From ZC4RG35 sp040878345 (lineage in GTDB: Bacteria > Actinomycetota > Acidimicrobiia > Spongiisociales > ZC4RG35): 64,000 nt of DNA. The DNA lies in assembly GCA_040878345.1 (NCBI GenBank), contig JBBDML010000019.1, positions 1-64,000 of the forward strand, written 5' to 3'. The position numbers were made by a program, and so were the translations under genes. The notes below the pieces were generated by a model, which was not told the DNA's origin, did not search any database, and saw only the letters and a list, made by a program, of their open reading frames with translations. Shown here one piece after another: positions 31,908-40,533 of the stretch. Position 1 is the stretch's first letter. Every line of letters starts with the position of its first letter.

Positions 31908-33086
31908 ATGCCGCACGCCAAGTCCGTCTTCTGCCTGGCCCTTTTGGTGGCCGCTTGTTCCGTCCAGGAGCTGGCGCCGGTGCCGGAGACCACCTCCACC
32001 ACTTCAGGGCGGGCCACCACCACGACCGCTCCTTCCACAACCACCACCTCGTCACCGGCCACCACCACCACCACCCTCCCTCCATTGCAGGGCCTGGCCT
32101 ACCAAGAGGTGGCGGCTTTCGATTTCCCCATCCAGATCACCGCCGTCCCCGGCAGCGAGTTGTCCTACGTGGCCACCAAGGACGGTCGAATTTGGGTGTA
32201 CGACGGTGCTCAGGTGAGCCCCGACCCCGTGTTGGACATCTCCGAAGCGGTCCGGGACGAGGGCGAGCGGGGGCTCCTGTCGCTGGTGCTCCACCCCGAT
32301 GATCCCACTCGCCTCTTCATCCACTACTCGGCGAACGATGGGGACACCGTGGTCGCCGAGTACACCTTCATCGATCCGACCGCGGTGGACCCAGGCTCGG
32401 AGCGGGTCCTGCTTCGTCTCGACCAGCCGGCACCCAATCACAACGGGGGAATGCTCCAATTCGGGTCAGACGGTTTCCTCTACCTGGGCCTGGGCGACGG
32501 CGGGGGATCCAACGACCAGTTCAACAACGGGCAGAACCCCGACACCCTTCTGGGAGGCCTGGTGACTATGTCCGTGGACGGAGAGCCTGTCCCTTCCCTG
32601 TACTCCATGGGTCTGCGCAATCCGTGGCGCTTCTGGATCGACGGAAGCCTCATCTACATCGCCGATGTCGGCCAGAACGCCTTCGAGGAGGTCTCGGTCA
32701 CCACGCTGGCACCAGGGCTCAACTTCGGGTGGCCGGTCACCGAGGGTCTTCACTGCTTCCGGCCGGCTTCGGGCTGTGACACCGCCGGTCAGGTGATCCC
32801 CGTGGTCGAGGTGAGCCATGGCGACGCCGGCACCTGCTCCATCACCGGGGGGGTGGTGTACCGCGGCGCCGCCATCCCCGAGATCGACGGCCACTTCTTC
32901 TACTCCGACCTGTGCGGGGGTTACCTGCGCAGCTTCCGGTTCGACGGTGGCGTAGTGGACGCCACCGACTGGACCGATCAGGTCGGGGTCCCGGGCAATG
33001 TCGTCGGCTTCGGTGTGGATGGAGCAGGGGAGATGTACGTTGCCACCACCACGGCCCTCCTCAAGGTGGTGGCGGTGCGGGGCTGA
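31908..33086 (+). CDS. PQQ-type glucose/sorbosone dehydrogenase-like lipoprotein
   Basis: 392 residues. The lipoprotein signal (VFCLALLVAAC) is followed by a Thr-rich wall-spanning linker to about residue 60. The rest is a six-bladed beta-propeller of the soluble glucose dehydrogenase/YliI type: ERGLLSLVLHPD, PAPNHNGGMLQFGSDGFLYL with the catalytic-type His, GLRNPWRFW and GLNFGWPVTEG. Such enzymes oxidise aldose sugars with PQQ and Ca; many actinobacterial members have unknown substrates, and no PQQ synthesis genes are in the window. Exported and anchored to the outer face of the membrane. Probably leaderless. Confidence 0.88.
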   Translation: MPHAKSVFCLALLVAACSVQELAPVPETTSTTSGRATTTTAPSTTTTSSPATTTTTLPPLQGLAYQEVAAFDFPIQITAVPGSELSYVATKDGRIWVYDGAQVSPDPVLDISEAVRDEGERGLLSLVLHPDDPTRLFIHYSANDGDTVVAEYTFIDPTAVDPGSERVLLRLDQPAPNHNGGMLQFGSDGFLYLGLGDGGGSNDQFNNGQNPDTLLGGLVTMSVDGEPVPSLYSMGLRNPWRFWIDGSLIYIADVGQNAFEEVSVTTLAPGLNFGWPVTEGLHCFRPASGCDTAGQVIPVVEVSHGDAGTCSITGGVVYRGAAIPEIDGHFFYSDLCGGYLRSFRFDGGVVDATDWTDQVGVPGNVVGFGVDGAGEMYVATTTALLKVVAVRG

Positions 33087-33094
33087 CCCCCGGA

Positions 33095-33100
33095 TAGGCT
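33095..33100 (+). promoter_or_regulatory. -10 box (TAGGCT), leaderless spacing
   Basis: TANNNT hexamer ending 7 nt before the ATG of the HIT gene. Confidence 0.4.
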
Positions 33101-33107
33101 CCCGCCG

Positions 33108-33530
33108 ATGCCGACCATCTTCACCCGGATCATCGAAGGCGAGATACCGGGCATATTTGTGTGGAGGGACGACCGATGTGTCGCCTTCCTTTCGGTCAAC
33201 CCGCTCCGACCAGGGCACACCCTGGTGGTTCCCCGGGCCGAGATCGACCATTGGCTCGACTGCCCTCCAGATCTCCGTGACCACCTCTTCTCGGTGGCTC
33301 AGGCGATCGGCTCCGCCATCCATGAGGCCTTCCCCTCTCGGAGGGTGGGGCTGATGATCGCCGGTCTCGAGGTGCCCCATCTCCACATTCACCTGGTGCC
33401 TATCGACAAGGCCCACGACCTCGACTTCGCCAATGCCGCCGCCTCCGTGGACCGGGAGTCCCTGGAGGGCGCCGCCTCCTCGATCCGGGGGGCATTGCGG
33501 GCGCAGGGAGCAGGCGGGGTCTCCGAGTAG
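33108..33530 (+). CDS. HIT-family nucleotide hydrolase/transferase
   Basis: 140 residues, the usual size. It begins PTIFTRIIEGEIPG and carries the histidine triad in VPHLHIHLVP, where the central His attacks the alpha-phosphate. HIT proteins (HinT-like) cleave adenosine 5'-phosphoramidates and similar nucleotides in the cytoplasm. A TAGGCT box lies 7 nt before the ATG. The EamA transporter gene starts at the very next base after its stop, so the two are co-transcribed. Confidence 0.93.
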   Translation: MPTIFTRIIEGEIPGIFVWRDDRCVAFLSVNPLRPGHTLVVPRAEIDHWLDCPPDLRDHLFSVAQAIGSAIHEAFPSRRVGLMIAGLEVPHLHIHLVPIDKAHDLDFANAAASVDRESLEGAASSIRGALRAQGAGGVSE

Positions 33531-34361
33531 ATGGGGGTCTTCCTAGGGGGGCTCAGCTCGCTCTTCTACGGCGTCGCCGACTTCTTGGGCGGGGAGGCGA
33601 GCAAGAAGGCCCCGGCACCTGCGGTGGTCCTCGGCGCCGGAATGGTCTCCTTCCCCTTGATCTCTATTGCCGCTCTCGCAATCGGCGGTCAGTCCCGACC
33701 CGGCGATTGGGTTCTTGGCGCCCTGGCCGGGTTATTCGGGGCGCTAGGCCTCACCACACTGTTCGCCGGTCTGGCTCGGGGTCACGCCGCTGCGGTGGCC
33801 CCGGCCTCGGCGGCTTTCGGTGGGGTGGTTCCCGTCGCTGTGGCGGTGATGTTGGGGGAGCGCCCTTCGGCGTTGGCCTGGGCCGGTGTGGCTCTGGCGG
33901 TGCCTTCGATCATCATGTGTTCCTGGGTGGCCGACCGGGGTGATCTGCCCCATGGCGGTCTCGGGTACGGGTTGATTGCTGGGCTGGGGTTCGGTGGGTT
34001 CACCATCATCATCAGCCGCACCGCCCCAGCGTCCAACCTGCTCCCCCTGATCCCGGCAAGGGCCGCCACCATGGCCGCGGTTGTCGTTATGGCACTGTTC
34101 GGCTTGTGGCGGATCGAAGGGATGAGGACGTTGCCGAGGGGTCTGGTGGCTGGCAACGGAGTGCTCGACGTGTCCGCCAACATCGCCCTGTTGCTCGCAC
34201 TCCGGGCCGGGTCACTGGCCCTGGTCGCGGTGGCGGCGTCGGTGTTCCCTGCGGTCACGGTGACCCTCGCCCGCCTGGTCAACCACGAGCATCTCAGAGG
34301 GAGACAGATTCTGGGGTTGGTGTTGACTCTGCTGGCCCTGGCCCTCATCGCGCTCGGCTGA
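33531..34361 (+). CDS. EamA-family (DMT) transporter
   Basis: 276 residues with ten hydrophobic helices arranged as two EamA repeats: LSSLFYGVADFLGGEASKK at the start and LVAVAASVFPAVTVTLARLV with HLRGRQILGLVLTLLALALI at the end. It is a metabolite exporter of the drug/metabolite superfamily with unknown substrate. It begins immediately after the HIT stop codon. On the opposite strand, the HNH gene's frame stays open through most of this gene, which I regard as coincidental readthrough. Confidence 0.88.
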   Translation: MGVFLGGLSSLFYGVADFLGGEASKKAPAPAVVLGAGMVSFPLISIAALAIGGQSRPGDWVLGALAGLFGALGLTTLFAGLARGHAAAVAPASAAFGGVVPVAVAVMLGERPSALAWAGVALAVPSIIMCSWVADRGDLPHGGLGYGLIAGLGFGGFTIIISRTAPASNLLPLIPARAATMAAVVVMALFGLWRIEGMRTLPRGLVAGNGVLDVSANIALLLALRAGSLALVAVAASVFPAVTVTLARLVNHEHLRGRQILGLVLTLLALALIALG

Positions 34362-35563
34362 GACGCCTGGCCGGGTGGGGCCCGGGTCGAGTTGACTGCG
34401 CTTGGGATGGCCGACCTGGCCCCTGACGTGGTTGTCTCGGGGGGATGGCCCGGCGGTCGTGCCCTTTCCGCCGCCTCACGCCGGTGGATGAGGGTGTGGT
34501 GGAACCGGCAGAGGAGGGCGCAATTCTCGAGATCGGTCGCCCCGCCATCGGCCCAATGCTGACGGTGATGAACGTCGCACCAGCGGGCGGGTCGCTCGCA
34601 TCCGCGGTGGGTGCAGTGACGGTCCCTGGCGATGATGGCTCTGCGTAGGGCGGAGGGTATGACTCTGGTCTTGCGTCCGATGTCGATGATCTCGGAGCCC
34701 GGGCCGAGCACGATGTGGCTGATGGTGGCGTCGCAGGCGGTCTGGCGAACGATGTCGACCGTCAGTACTTCCCCGGTCTCGGTCTCGTGGCGACCACCTG
34801 CGATTCCATGGAGGGCTGGGATGTCGCAGATCAGGTTGATGTGTGGTTTCTCCCCACCTACGACCGGAGTGTCGGCATGGTCGAGGTAGTGACGGGCCAG
34901 ATCTTCGAGAGCATCGTGGCGGCGCTGGGTGGCGCTCCGATGGTCTCCCGGTGATGGTGGGGGCATGTGTGCTCCGAGGGCGGTGCGGAGGGTCTCGTAG
35001 GCGGTGGGGGTGAGCCACCCGTCGACACGCTCCATCCCGCCAATGGTTTGAGACATCGAGATGCCCCGGAAGTCCTCACTACGGTCGGGGATCTCCTCCG
35101 GTCCGGTGACGCTCTGGGACCAATAGTGGAGGGCCCGACGGGTGTCTCCCGGGGTCAAGGGAGCGACAATCTCGACCAAATGCCTCTCGGCGTCTGAGAA
35201 CTCTCTCGGGGCGCTGTCGGAGGCCTCGAAGAGCCGGTGCGCTTGATCGGTGGAGACCTGGCCTCCAGTCCACGCCTGATACACGTACCGGCATCGGAGG
35301 GCAGCGTGAGCCACACCCACCAGTCGCCGGGCCCGTCCTGAGGCGATGCGGCACCGGTGGATCAGAAAGGCAGTGACAGACGGATAACCGTGGATCCCCG
35401 GGCCACCGGCCGTCTGATACCTGTCGAGGCGTCGGGCACGCTCGGCCTCGACCAGACCAGTCACTACTTCCAGCTCCACCAGATCTTCGGCCAGGTCATC
35501 GACATGGACCTCGTCGAGATCCTGGGTCGCCCACTCCTCCAGGGCAGACCTCAGACCACTCAT
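33782..35563 (-). CDS. DUF222 (13E12-type) HNH endonuclease, probably missing its normal 3' end
   Basis: Start ATG at 35563 with GGGGAGAGAG just upstream. Residues 1-300 form the helical DUF222 domain common in actinobacteria. The HNH domain (about 315-362) is RDRHCTHRGCERPARWCDVH, then HRQHWADGGATDLENCALLC and HHTLIHRR: zinc Cys pairs and the catalytic HH are intact. After LIHRRE the frame continues about 230 more codons, mostly antisense to the EamA gene, with a composition unlike protein. The real end is therefore unclear; the gene has probably lost its native 3' end by a frameshift or junction. These genes occur in many scattered copies in actinobacteria; their biological role is unknown. 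Confidence 0.75.
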   Translation of the reverse strand: MSGLRSALEEWATQDLDEVHVDDLAEDLVELEVVTGLVEAERARRLDRYQTAGGPGIHGYPSVTAFLIHRCRIASGRARRLVGVAHAALRCRYVYQAWTGGQVSTDQAHRLFEASDSAPREFSDAERHLVEIVAPLTPGDTRRALHYWSQSVTGPEEIPDRSEDFRGISMSQTIGGMERVDGWLTPTAYETLRTALGAHMPPPSPGDHRSATQRRHDALEDLARHYLDHADTPVVGGEKPHINLICDIPALHGIAGGRHETETGEVLTVDIVRQTACDATISHIVLGPGSEIIDIGRKTRVIPSALRRAIIARDRHCTHRGCERPARWCDVHHRQHWADGGATDLENCALLCRFHHTLIHRREAAERARPPGHPPETTTSGARSAIPSAVNSTRAPPGQASQPSAMRARASRVNTNPRICLPLRCSWLTRRARVTVTAGNTDAATATRASDPARSASNRAMLADTSSTPLPATRPLGNVLIPSIRHKPNSAITTTAAMVAALAGIRGSRLDAGAVRLMMMVNPPNPSPAINPYPRPPWGRSPRSATQEHMMIEGTARATPAQANAEGRSPNITATATGTTPPKAAEAGATAAA

Positions 35564-35785
35564 GCTCTCTCCCCGAACATATGTTCGTACAACTATCAGA
35601 CCCCAGGGACAGAAACAAGAGGGTCGTTCTGGGAGCTTCAGCCGCTGATTGCGCCCGATCGGTGGAAGCCGTCTGTCGACACACAAGTCAGCGAACTCGA
35701 ACAGCTGAAGCCATCCACGCTTCCGGTGGGGGAAACAACGGATCCTCTCGGTGTGAGGGGTTCGAGCGCGGGGGCCAGCGCCCCG

Positions 35786-36907
35786 TCAATCGGATTGCAG
35801 CCGGACGGGCTGGACCTCCTGCTCTTCTAGGATCTGACGGAGACGGTCGGCGTTCTCACGGATCCCTTTGGACAAGCTCCGTCTCATCAGAGGCCAGAGC
35901 AGTCGCTGCTTTCCCCGGAGGCGCTGGAGGCGAATACGCAGCTCGGTGGCTTCCTCCCCGAGCGGCCGGAACTCGAAGGTCTGGATCCAGGGCCCAACCA
36001 TCGGAAGGACGATCCGATGTGTGTAGTAATGGAAGGGGTGCCAGTCGAGGATCTCTTCGGTGATGGCACCGCGGCCGTGAACGCAATGATTGGTGGTGCC
36101 AGGGCCGCGGCGACCGCTCGGGTTGGTCTGGTCGATGTGTGTGAAGTCGGTCTGCCACAGCAGACGCTTCCGCGGGGAGGTGGAAAAGTCCCACACCACG
36201 TTCACCGGAGCCTGGAACTCGGCGGCGAATTCGAATTGTGCCTCGGTAGGGAGGACGAACACTCGCCTCCGCTCCTGTACGCGGCTCCAGGCCTCCTCCA
36301 GGTCTTCGACGTAGCTGCCTACCTCGCCCACGTCGTCATAGCTCTCTCGATGTTCACGCATTCCCAGGATGAGGGGATCTAGGCCGAGAGCAGTTACACA
36401 GGAGTCGGTGAACAGCGCGTAGCCAAGATATCCCAGGCACTCCTTCACGCTGTTCTTGAGAAGGCGGTGGGCAACGATCACATCGCTCCCAGTCAGCTCC
36501 TCGGTCCCGGCCACCACGCTGCGGACGAAACGGCCGTTGTGAGCCACGAACTTGAGGTTGAGGTTGGGAATAAGCCGGCAGGCGTTGCAGTCGCAAGTCG
36601 TTGCCTGCCGGATGTCACGCAAACGTGACCGGAAAGCGAAATACGTTTCGTCGATAGTGTCGAGGAGCGTGGACGCCTCGACCTCAGACTCGAGGGCGTA
36701 GGCGAAAGTGGCGTCGCCCTCCAGCTTGCTGATCCGCAGAGCTGGTCGCAGACCGCCGACCACGGTCTCAGTGAGGTCGGCCAGGACGTCCTGGGCGTGC
36801 TCGAGCTCGGTGTCGCGAAGATATTGGGTGTAGCCAGAGATGTCGGCGAGCACGAGGCAACCGCTCTCGGCTGCCGGGATCATCCAATCATGCGATGCGG
36901 TTTGCAT
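35786..36907 (-). CDS. DUF2652 cyclase-like domain fused to SRPBCC lipid-binding domain
   Basis: 373 residues from the ATG at 36907, which has GGGAGAG 3-9 nt upstream (an in-frame start at 36988 lacks one). Residues 10-190 match DUF2652, a class III cyclase-like domain: GCLVLADISGYTQYL (metal-site Asp position), LRISKLEGDATFAYAL, and a CDCNACRLIPNLNLKFVAHNG region. Residues 225-365 form a START/SRPBCC fold (FAAEFQAPVNVVWDFSTSP, then ELRIRLQRLRG). The domain pairing suggests a sensor in which lipid or small-molecule binding affects the cyclase-like part. Cyclase activity is unproven. It is divergent from an EamA gene. Confidence 0.75.
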   Translation of the reverse strand: MQTASHDWMIPAAESGCLVLADISGYTQYLRDTELEHAQDVLADLTETVVGGLRPALRISKLEGDATFAYALESEVEASTLLDTIDETYFAFRSRLRDIRQATTCDCNACRLIPNLNLKFVAHNGRFVRSVVAGTEELTGSDVIVAHRLLKNSVKECLGYLGYALFTDSCVTALGLDPLILGMREHRESYDDVGEVGSYVEDLEEAWSRVQERRRVFVLPTEAQFEFAAEFQAPVNVVWDFSTSPRKRLLWQTDFTHIDQTNPSGRRGPGTTNHCVHGRGAITEEILDWHPFHYYTHRIVLPMVGPWIQTFEFRPLGEEATELRIRLQRLRGKQRLLWPLMRRSLSKGIRENADRLRQILEEQEVQPVRLQSD

Positions 36908-37104
36908 GGCTCTCCCGGTGGGCTCGAGCGAATTGTATGGAGTCGGCGCGGTGGGCAGCGAGATCGCGCTGCCCTTGTCCACATGCATTGAGCTGGCGGT
37001 GTCAGCGACAACCCATTCTCTGCGCCATAGTCATGAAGACGCTGACCAAAGAGCGAGCAGCTGTCACTGAATACGCCATCGATCGGGGCGGCCCAACTGC
37101 GCTC

Positions 37105-37134
37105 TTGAACCCCCGAACCGTGTCAAGGTATGGT
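37105..37134 (+). promoter_or_regulatory. Sigma-70-type promoter of the EamA gene at 37162
   Basis: TTGAAC (37105-37110) and TATGGT (37129-37134) with an 18-nt spacer. Transcription would begin near 37141, giving a 20-nt leader that contains AGGAGG at 37151-37156. Confidence 0.6.
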
Positions 37135-37161
37135 TGCCCAGCGGGGATCGAGGAGGTGACG

Positions 37162-38076
37162 GTGGCGGCGTCTGGCCGCAGCGCCGGCCGACTTGTGCTG
37201 GCCGCCTTTTTCGTGGAGGCGGTCCTCGCCGGCGGCAATTCGGTAGCGATCAGGTTCAGCAACCGCGAACTGGCTCCACTTTGGGGAGCGGGTCTGCGGT
37301 TCGCGCTCGCGGCGGTGTTGATCGTGGTCGTGATGGCAGCGTTGAAACTGGCCCTACCTCGTGGAAAGGCCCTTACGGGTGCGGTGCTCTTTGGTCTATT
37401 CCAATTCGCAGGCGCGTTTGGCCTTTACTACTACGCACTCGTTGAGATACATGCCGGACTCGGCCAGACCCTGCTGGCGCTGGTACCACTCGCAACGCTG
37501 ATCTTGGCAGTGGCTCAGCGTCAAGAGCGACTTCGCGGAGCGGCTGTTATAGGAACCCTCATTGGGCTTGTGGGGGTTGGTTTGATCTCACGCGATCCGT
37601 TGCGGGGGTCTATACCGCTGATCTCGCTGCTGGCGGTGCTGGGGAGCGTGTTGTGCTTCGCCCAAGCGTTGGTGCTAGTCCGCCGTTTCCCACCTATCCA
37701 TCCGGTTGTGCTGACCGCTGTGGGAATGCTGGTGGGCGCGGTGGTGCTGGTAGGCGCGTCTGTCGTGGTAGGCGAGCCGCTCGCGCTTCCACAGCGCATT
37801 GAGACATGGGTGGCGCTCGGCTACGTGGCCGCTTTCGGCTCGGTTGTGGTGTTCCTGATCCACGTGTACGTGGTTCAGCTCTGGAGCGCGTCTCGTACCG
37901 CCTACGTGATGGTGCTCATTCCTTTTGTCACCGTTGTCCTCTCTGCCTGGCTAGATCACGAACCGGTAACCAATGGCCTGGTGCTCGGAGGTCTATTGGT
38001 GATAGCCGGGGTTTACGTCGGCGCGTTACGGCAGACGCGAGTTTCCTTGACCCGTGCCGGCACAGGCGCGGGCTAG
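37162..38076 (+). CDS. EamA-family (DMT) transporter
   Basis: 304 residues. The open frame extends far upstream, but the GTG at 37162 has AGGAGG 5 nt before it and a good promoter upstream (GTG at 37156 overlaps that site). Ten transmembrane helices in two EamA repeats: LVLAAFFVEAVLAGGNSVAI opens the first, and AYVMVLIPFVTVVLSAWLD with a GGLLVIAGVYVG ending closes the second. RhaT/YdcZ-like exporters of this superfamily move amino acids, sugars or drugs; the substrate is unknown. Third codon positions are less G/C-biased than in the flanking core genes. Confidence 0.85.
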   Translation: MAASGRSAGRLVLAAFFVEAVLAGGNSVAIRFSNRELAPLWGAGLRFALAAVLIVVVMAALKLALPRGKALTGAVLFGLFQFAGAFGLYYYALVEIHAGLGQTLLALVPLATLILAVAQRQERLRGAAVIGTLIGLVGVGLISRDPLRGSIPLISLLAVLGSVLCFAQALVLVRRFPPIHPVVLTAVGMLVGAVVLVGASVVVGEPLALPQRIETWVALGYVAAFGSVVVFLIHVYVVQLWSASRTAYVMVLIPFVTVVLSAWLDHEPVTNGLVLGGLLVIAGVYVGALRQTRVSLTRAGTGAG

Positions 38077-38240
38077 TCCCTCGAAGAACGTTCACGCACT
38101 CTCGCCCGCCGGGCAATACCCTGACTCGAGGACAAGAAACCCGAGGGATGCGGCGCTGTGCAGCGGATCTGCACTTACCGCTCCGCCTGTCTTCGGCATG
38201 AAGGCGCTGTTCGACGCGACGGCTAGGGGCTCCGTACTTG

Positions 38241-38675
38241 TCAGGTCTCCAGCGTACGCTTGAGATTCTCGATGAACTCACCGTTTCGGCGGCGCACCAT
38301 CATCTTCATCATCGGACTCATCAACGTCATCAGACCACTCGTTTCGATCTGAATGTGACGTGTGACCTGGGTGCCGCCGCCCGCCTCCTCGAAGATGTGA
38401 GTCAGTCTCGGCTTCATGTTGCCCATGTCGGACTGAGACACGATCCGACGGCCAGGCTCGAACTCAACTATCTCCACCGTCCCCTCGGATGGCGACATGG
38501 GCTGAGGTCTGAACTGAAGCTTGTACCTCGTACCCTGGCCAACCTCACCGTCGGTCAGGCGTTCCGCCTCCAGGATATCGGTGTGCCACTGCGGTTCGTT
38601 TTCCATCTCGGCCACGAATGCGAACACCTCACCACGAGGGCGGTTCACCCTTGTAGAAACGGTCACGTCGATCAT
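38241..38675 (-). CDS. SRPBCC-family protein (polyketide cyclase/START-like)
   Basis: 144 residues from the ATG at 38675, preceded by GAAGGAG at 11-17 nt and AAAGGG closer in; an upstream in-frame start at 38708 is less likely. IDVTVSTRVNRPRGEVFAFV and EMENEPQWHTDILEAERLTD are the first strand and helix of the SRPBCC fold, with a long C-terminal helix (RRRNGEFIENLKRTLE). Members bind hydrophobic ligands or act as cyclases. No partner gene is adjacent, although a second SRPBCC domain occurs in the gene at 35786. Confidence 0.85.
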   Translation of the reverse strand: MIDVTVSTRVNRPRGEVFAFVAEMENEPQWHTDILEAERLTDGEVGQGTRYKLQFRPQPMSPSEGTVEIVEFEPGRRIVSQSDMGNMKPRLTHIFEEAGGGTQVTRHIQIETSGLMTLMSPMMKMMVRRRNGEFIENLKRTLET

Positions 38676-38947
38676 CCCTTTGGCTCCTTCCCACCTGTCG
38701 CCCTCCATCTGTTGACAGAGAGATCGGGTAAGGGGCTACGAACCTACTCTGTTCAGCTAGTGGCCAGTCGCCCAAATAGCTACGCGGTTGCAGCAGCCGA
38801 AGCGGTAACTATCGCGCGTCCGTCGCGCGTACGGTGCAATTCACAGTCATCGGCACCGTCCGTAAAACGCCCTGACCAGCCATTTCAGTCCACGGTCGTC
38901 CGCGGAGTCCGCCCTGGCAGCGTTCACACCGCAGAGGTCGGGGAGGC
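38676..38947. other. Intergenic stretch, no gene seen
   Basis: Between the start of the SRPBCC gene and the end of the YdcZ-like gene. Codon bias is absent in all frames and no hairpin stands out. It marks the right edge of the less GC-biased block that begins at about 34.4 kb. Confidence 0.4.
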
Positions 38948-39397
38948 TCACGCCGCGTTCCCGCTGCCTCCCACCACCAGCCAGGTGCCGAATACCACCA
39001 GGGCGATGCCGGCCAATCTTCTCGGGTCGATTGTGTGGGCCTGAGAGAACAACCCGAAATGGTCGATCAGGGCCCCGAGTATCAGGGTGGAGCCTGTGAA
39101 AAGGGTGATGCCACCACCCAAACCCAGGCGGGCGATGACGATCCCCAGTGAGGCCACCACGACCAGTCCCATCAAACCGGCGGTGAAGGCCCACCAGGGG
39201 ACCTCCTTCAAGTCGGACCACTTGCTCCCGCCGAATGCCAGCATGACCAGGCCGATGGCCAGCCCGCCCCCTCCATAGGTGATGAATGTCGACGCCAGGG
39301 TCCCCACCCGGTTCTGCATCACCCCGAGGAATCCCGACTGCAAAGAGCCGGCCAACCCACCGGCCACTCCGATGAGGATCACCAAGAACAGGCTCAT
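38948..39397 (-). CDS. YdcZ-type (DUF606) DMT transporter
   Basis: 149 residues from the ATG at 39397, which overlaps the mannosylglycerate synthase stop by 4 nt (ATGA). Five hydrophobic helices: LFLVILIGVAGGLAGSLQSG, then NRVGTLASTFITYGGGGLAI, PWWAFTAGLMGLVVVASLG and two more. This is the half-size DMT family that usually works as a dimer. Because it is translationally coupled to a compatible-solute synthase, it may export or recycle mannosylglycerate or a precursor; this is inference from position only. Confidence 0.8.
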   Translation of the reverse strand: MSLFLVILIGVAGGLAGSLQSGFLGVMQNRVGTLASTFITYGGGGLAIGLVMLAFGGSKWSDLKEVPWWAFTAGLMGLVVVASLGIVIARLGLGGGITLFTGSTLILGALIDHFGLFSQAHTIDPRRLAGIALVVFGTWLVVGGSGNAA

Positions 39398-40533
39398 GGC
39401 GATCCATCCTGGTCGGCCATCGCCTCGTATTGGCGGATGGTCCCCTCCAGGTAATCGATGGCTTGGTCGTATCCCTCGACGGCCACCTCGGTGGTGTAGG
39501 TGAGCACCCTGATCAACCAGAGACGGAAGGCCAGGCTCTCCCACGCCGGGTCGCCCAGCACAAAGCGATCGTGGAGATGGACCAGTATCTCGCCCCACCG
39601 TTCGGCATCCATGAACCCATATCGCGCCTCAAACCGGTTGGCGAGCACACCGTCGACCACCCGGGTGGGCAGCTCCTCCGCCAGGCGCACCTCCTCCGTG
39701 CTCCAGTTGGCGGTGAGCAGGCCGACGGTCCGCTCCAGGTCATAGCCCACTGTCTGCTTCAGGTCGTCGGGGACCGGGGCCGGTGGGTCGGTTGCCAACT
39801 CGATCATCGGAGCGGGCAAACCTCTCAAGGACCTCACCGCGTCGAGGCACTCCACCACCATGGTCCGGATCTCGTCCAGGGACCCATAAAGGGCGTGGCG
39901 CTTGCCTTCGGCCACATTGTGCTCGTAGAGGGGGAGGCCCATGGTGGCGGTGGCATGAGTGATCAGAGTGTCCACTCCCCAGTCGGAGCGCTCCGCCACC
40001 AGGGGATCGGCGGCCAGTGTCGCCACCGCTTCCCGGGTGAGGAAGATCTCCCCGCCCAACGGCTGGCCGAGACGGGGGAGCACGGAGCCGGGGAACAGGA
40101 TCGCCAGCGACGGGCGCGTGACCATCCAGGTGATCATGGCGTCGGTGGATGCCCGCGGGAATCGGTGTCTGACGATCTGATATCCGTCGTCCGCCGTCTG
40201 CTCGGCGCCGTCGATCCAGCCCTCGTCGAAGTTGGTTATGTCGGCGTCGTAGAAATGGACCCGCTCGAACCCCTGCTCGGCGGCGTGGCGGAGGGCGGTG
40301 TTAAGCCCATCACCCTTTCCGGGGCGGAATCTGCCGATCCGCTCCTGGGGGAAGACCAGGACCGGGGCCCCACCCAAACCGGCGGCGATGCCCTCCACCG
40401 CCGCCATGGCCTCACCCTGGGTGGCGGCCACCGCCCAAACCGCATCGACCCGCCGATGGGCGGCTGCGATCTCGAGGTTGGCCCCGACCACCTCCAGGTC
40501 CTCCTCCTTGAAAGGGAAGACGATCAGGCTCAA
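39394..40533 (-). CDS. mgs: Mannosylglycerate synthase (GT78 family)
   Basis: 379 residues from a TTG at 40533, chosen because the family starts MSL(V/I)VFPFK and the translation reads LSLIVFPFKEED here. Diagnostic motifs of the Rhodothermus-type single-step enzyme are all present: RPGKGDGLNTALR, the metal-binding DxD in VHFYDADIT, FPRASTDAMITWMVTR, QPLGGEIF and RSDWGVDTLIT. The enzyme transfers mannose from GDP-mannose to D-glycerate, giving mannosylglycerate, an osmo- and thermoprotectant. A GDP-mannose pyrophosphorylase is encoded at 55138. No good ribosome binding site precedes the TTG. An ATG 20 nt upstream is one base out of frame, so a sequencing or real frameshift near the start is possible. 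Confidence 0.88.
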   Translation of the reverse strand: MSLIVFPFKEEDLEVVGANLEIAAAHRRVDAVWAVAATQGEAMAAVEGIAAGLGGAPVLVFPQERIGRFRPGKGDGLNTALRHAAEQGFERVHFYDADITNFDEGWIDGAEQTADDGYQIVRHRFPRASTDAMITWMVTRPSLAILFPGSVLPRLGQPLGGEIFLTREAVATLAADPLVAERSDWGVDTLITHATATMGLPLYEHNVAEGKRHALYGSLDEIRTMVVECLDAVRSLRGLPAPMIELATDPPAPVPDDLKQTVGYDLERTVGLLTANWSTEEVRLAEELPTRVVDGVLANRFEARYGFMDAERWGEILVHLHDRFVLGDPAWESLAFRLWLIRVLTYTTEVAVEGYDQAIDYLEGTIRQYEAMADQDGSP

